Assembly: GCF_002335745.1 (NCBI RefSeq)
Contig: NZ_NIST01000001.1
Coordinates: 4,278,354 to 4,342,353, forward strand
DNA length: 64,000 nucleotides
Source: Evansella halocellulosilytica
GTDB taxonomy: Bacteria; Bacillota; Bacilli; Bacillales; Salisediminibacteriaceae
Direction of reading: 5' to 3'
Shown: positions 61,624 through 64,000 of the stretch, piece after piece
How the letters are laid out: each line of letters starts with the position of its first letter
Numbering within the stretch: the first letter of the stretch is position 1
Position numbers and translations under genes: made by a program
Notes under the pieces: model-generated
The model's input: the letters and a program-made list of their open reading frames with translations, nothing else
The model's database searches: none
What the model was told of the DNA's origin: nothing

Positions 61624-61672
61624 GAGGCTATCACGGAAAGATCAACGTTTTTCGTGATAGCCTCGCCTTTTT
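61624..61672 (+). terminator. Intrinsic terminator after ald
   Basis: GAGGCTATCACG (61624-61635) pairs with CGTGATAGCCTC followed by GCCTTTTTTA. A second imperfect inverted repeat (AAGGCTA...TAGCCTT, about 61727-61763) follows. Confidence 0.9.
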
Positions 61673-61811
61673 TATTGGATCGGTTCATATTGGATGTTGC
61701 CTCACCTTTCACTCTGAGCACTAAAAGGCTAGCTCCTTGAAGAACGTGGGGAGATAGCCTTGGATAAACACGTTTTTTATGTGAAAAATTTAGGCTGGAT
61801 TTCGGCTTCCT

Positions 61812-62636
61812 TTACTTTTTCATCGCCTCGATCCAATCCGTAATTCTATTGACATGTGTTAATCGTTCGTGTTCAGCTTGATGCGGATGTTCTGATATAT
61901 AAACAGCTTTCATTCCTTTAAGTAAGGCAGGTGCAATTTCATTAATAAAATTGTCCCCAATTGAAACGATCTCTCCCATGTCGACCTCATATTGCTTTTG
62001 AAGTTCACCAAATAATCCGTCAGTAAATGTCGGCTTTTGCGCTGATGTAATAATGTGCTCAAATACGTGATCTAAGTTTAATTCTTTCAATAATCTTCCA
62101 ACGTCTTCACGGTCACTGTTCGTCATTAGTACGGTCGGTGAAGACTTTCTTAATTCCAATAAAAATTCACGAAGCCCAGGTATTTGATCAAGCTGAAATT
62201 CATCACTGACCATATATTCTTTTGTCTCTAAATAACGCCGGTAACAATCTTTTACACCATAGTGTTTTGCACATGCAAATGGTAGCCACCAACCGTCCCC
62301 AATTGCAACAATGTTTTCAAAGTCAAACTTTATTTGGTCTTTTCCATACAATTCTCCTATGTTCTCAATTGGATTTGCATCCCAATCATGTGCTTCAACG
62401 ACTGTTAACGTCATTGGGTCTACTGTTACGGCTAAATCTCTTTGAACATCATACGCTTTCCCAATTTTTACAGGATGATTGCCCTTTTTCATCTTATCGT
62501 AGTCATTCCAATAGTCGTCTTGTTTTTCGGCTATGACATCGGTTAACAGCCGTTTTGCGTAATAATCAAAGTGATCTGTTCCTTCATACAATGTTCCATC
62601 TAAATCAAAGATGTATAAATTCCCTTTCAACATCAT
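61812..62636 (-). CDS. HAD-family hydrolase
   Basis: A 274-residue haloacid dehalogenase-type phosphatase. Motif I is FDLDGTLYEG (Asp nucleophile about residue 11), motif II VLMTNSDRED, motif III lies near AQKPTF, and motif IV is EIVSIGDNFINEIAPALLKG. The cap region in between contains DAHDWDANPIENIGEL. The substrate is unknown. The ATG follows AAAGGAAGTGA. It is divergent from the PhnD-type gene. Confidence 0.88.
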   Translation of the reverse strand: MMLKGNLYIFDLDGTLYEGTDHFDYYAKRLLTDVIAEKQDDYWNDYDKMKKGNHPVKIGKAYDVQRDLAVTVDPMTLTVVEAHDWDANPIENIGELYGKDQIKFDFENIVAIGDGWWLPFACAKHYGVKDCYRRYLETKEYMVSDEFQLDQIPGLREFLLELRKSSPTVLMTNSDREDVGRLLKELNLDHVFEHIITSAQKPTFTDGLFGELQKQYEVDMGEIVSIGDNFINEIAPALLKGMKAVYISEHPHQAEHERLTHVNRITDWIEAMKK

Positions 62637-62706
62637 TCACTTCCTTTATGTATTCGTGTGATTGGGCTTTATCAAATACCGATATGTTTCTTACTTTATT
62701 GTGCAT

Positions 62707-62848
62707 GTTCAAAAAGGAGGACAGAAAGAGCCAAGTAGATCAATGGACAAATTTATGAGTCGCAGAAGCGTATCGTGTTAATACGTGAGTAACAGAGAAA
62801 CAAGTCAACGCAGAGATACGAAAGCTGTTTTTCCCGGACTTTTTGAAC
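62707..62848. repeat. Family B element, full-length copy 2 (142 bp)
   Basis: It begins GTTCAAAAAGGAGGACAG and ends CCCGGACTTTTTGAACATCC. The central hairpin is CGTAT/ATACG followed by GTGAGTAACAG. It aligns with 25825-25967 over its full length with conserved blocks and compensating changes in the hairpin. The rest of this 450-base gap holds the promoter area of the binding-protein gene and no other recognised feature. Confidence 0.8.
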
Positions 62849-63086
62849 ATCCTCTTATAGCAAACAAATGGTTAAGACATCCTCCTATAAAGAGTAATAC
62901 AAAGACTCCCTTCCATCAAGCAGAAGTTCTCTTAGCAAAATATGAATCGGTCTTTAACGAAATGTAAACAAAAAACAGCCTTTGTAAAGGTTATGTAAGA
63001 ATAAGGTAAATTCTATAGTATTCCACAAATCCCTCATGCATAATCACAATTGTAAGACAACAATAGATAAAAAGTGAGGGGTTAAC

Positions 63087-64000
63087 ATGAAAAAATTGTT
63101 GGTAGGTTTATTTTCTACTGTGCTAGCTTTGTCGTTAGTTGCATGTGGAGAAGATGAAGAAGAAGCAGTTGCTGAATCCAATGAAGATGATGGCAATGAT
63201 GAACAGACAGAAGAAGTTGCAGACGATGATGATGCAGATACAAATGGTGAAAACGGAGACCTTCCTGATGAGATTGTATTAGGTTTTGTTCCTTCTACTG
63301 ATTCTGACCAAATTGCTTCTACAGTCGAACCGCTAGCAGAGCGTCTATCTGAAGAGCTAGGAATTCCAGTAGATGGCCGTGTCATGACAAATTATTCAGC
63401 ACTTGTCGAAGCGATGGGGAGTGGACAAGTTCAAGTCGGTTTTATTCCTGCATTTGCATATGTGTTAGCAAATGAACGCCATGATATTGATGTTATCTTA
63501 AAGTCCATTCGTGATGGTGAAGATAACTATAGAGCACAATACTCCGTTCGTGCAGATTCGGGCATTGAATCGTTAGAAGATCTTGAAGGTACAGTATGGG
63601 CATTCCCAGATGTTGCTTCAACGAGTGGTTACCTATTCCCTGCAACGCAAATAAGAGATGAATTTGACATTACAGAGGATGAATTTTTCGGTGACTTACT
63701 CGAAGCTGGTTCTCACGACAATGCATTAATTACTGTTTTAGAAGGCAATGCCGATGTTGCTACGACATTTGAAGATGCGAGAGAAATCATTGAAGATGAC
63801 TACCCTGAAGTATTTGATGAACAAGATGGGTTAGTCGTATTAGGCCACACAGAACCAATTCCAAACGATACTATTTCAGTAATTAAAGAATTACCAAGTG
63901 ACTTTGTTGACCAAATCCGTAATGCGTTTTTAGCATTCAATGACGATGAGGAAATGATCAACATTATGCAAGAAGTTTATCGATGGGATGGAATTGCAGA
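63087..64000 (+). CDS. PhnD-type phosphate/phosphite/phosphonate-binding lipoprotein, 3' partial
   Basis: The first 304 residues of a solute-binding lipoprotein; the gene continues past the right edge. The signal peptide ends in LVAC (Cys about 20), followed by some 40 residues that are nearly all Glu, Asp, Asn and Gly. The binding domain starts IVLGFVPSTDSDQIASTVEPLAERLSEELG and includes YSALVEAMGSGQVQVGFIPAFAYVLA and WAFPDVASTSGYLFPATQI, as in PhnD-type receptors. The ligand is probably a phosphonate, phosphite or related anion. The ABC permease and ATPase genes would lie beyond the window. The ATG follows AGTGAGGGG. Confidence 0.9.
   Translation, partial: MKKLLVGLFSTVLALSLVACGEDEEEAVAESNEDDGNDEQTEEVADDDDADTNGENGDLPDEIVLGFVPSTDSDQIASTVEPLAERLSEELGIPVDGRVMTNYSALVEAMGSGQVQVGFIPAFAYVLANERHDIDVILKSIRDGEDNYRAQYSVRADSGIESLEDLEGTVWAFPDVASTSGYLFPATQIRDEFDITEDEFFGDLLEAGSHDNALITVLEGNADVATTFEDAREIIEDDYPEVFDEQDGLVVLGHTEPIPNDTISVIKELPSDFVDQIRNAFLAFNDDEEMINIMQEVYRWDGIA

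Noticed and set aside
62785-62967. A short plus-strand frame overlapping the family B element
   Set aside because: Most of it is repeat sequence and it lacks a ribosome binding site.
1-64000. tRNA, rRNA, CRISPR arrays, prophage or plasmid functions
   Set aside because: I looked for conserved tRNA/rRNA segments, regularly spaced repeats, integrases and replication genes and found none that I could support.

Overview
This window looks like chromosomal DNA from a spore-forming member of the Bacillaceae. The DNA is AT-rich, most genes have strong AGGAGG-type ribosome binding sites, and several families are typical of Bacillus relatives (SNF2 helicase, YitT, a KinB-like kinase, the DUF1659/DUF2922/YvrJ trio, BdbC, AI-2E exporters). 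The mature N-termini of the exported binding proteins (12956-14251, 17643-18683, 63087-64000) are extremely rich in Asp and Glu. That suggests an alkaliphilic or haloalkaliphilic lifestyle; this is inference. I saw no rRNA, tRNA or CRISPR array.

Layout. 1-6.9 kb: the end of an SNF2 helicase that enters from the left edge, a BsuPI-type lipoprotein, a YitT membrane protein, two small proteins, a rhodanese and an AI-2E family permease. 6.9-15.7 kb: a minus-strand maltodextrin unit (binding protein, two permeases, GH31 alpha-glucosidase, LacI-type regulator) with an AraC regulator upstream and three CGTTTGC operator-like sites in its leader. 15.8-21 kb: a MATE exporter and a TAXI-type TRAP transporter. 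21-24.8 kb: an RpiR regulator and a class III aminotransferase, divergent from a KamA-like radical SAM enzyme. 25-35 kb: lipoproteins, a protein built on a 17-residue repeat, a fumarylacetoacetate hydrolase family protein, a GNAT, a frameshifted B12-radical SAM gene, a DMT exporter, a quinone reductase-like protein and a redoxin/CcdA pair. 35-44 kb: PAP2, EAL, pterin dehydratase, a decayed IS1182-type transposase, a DUF2087 regulator, arsC/arsR/pcp and the small-protein trio. 44-57 kb: DUF2254, hemolysin III-type protein, MarR plus RND exporter, isoaspartyl dipeptidase, KinB-like kinase and the BdbC disulfide pair. 57-64 kb: a PAS-GGDEF-EAL protein, a KTSC protein, alanine dehydrogenase, a HAD phosphatase and a PhnD-type binding protein cut by the right edge.

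The intergenic DNA is unusually patterned. I recognised seven repeat families by eye. Family A is a conserved GGCTGGGACAAA box followed by a variable hairpin, always 3' of a gene in the same direction. Family B is a 142-143 bp element with a collapsed 45 bp derivative. Family C is about 225-250 bp, D about 118 bp, and E is a GC-rich element nested with D inside a 410 bp unit with 16 bp terminal inverted repeats. F denotes GTGCCTGGCAC palindromes, one with a perfect 20 bp stem. G is a diverged 78 bp repeat.

The most interesting candidates are the KamA-like/aminotransferase/RpiR locus, whose aminomutase lacks one of the two lysine-binding aspartates; the family A 3' elements; an orphan minus-strand promoter-hairpin-terminator unit upstream of the GGDEF-EAL gene; and the frameshift inside the iron-sulfur cysteine motif of the B12-radical SAM gene.
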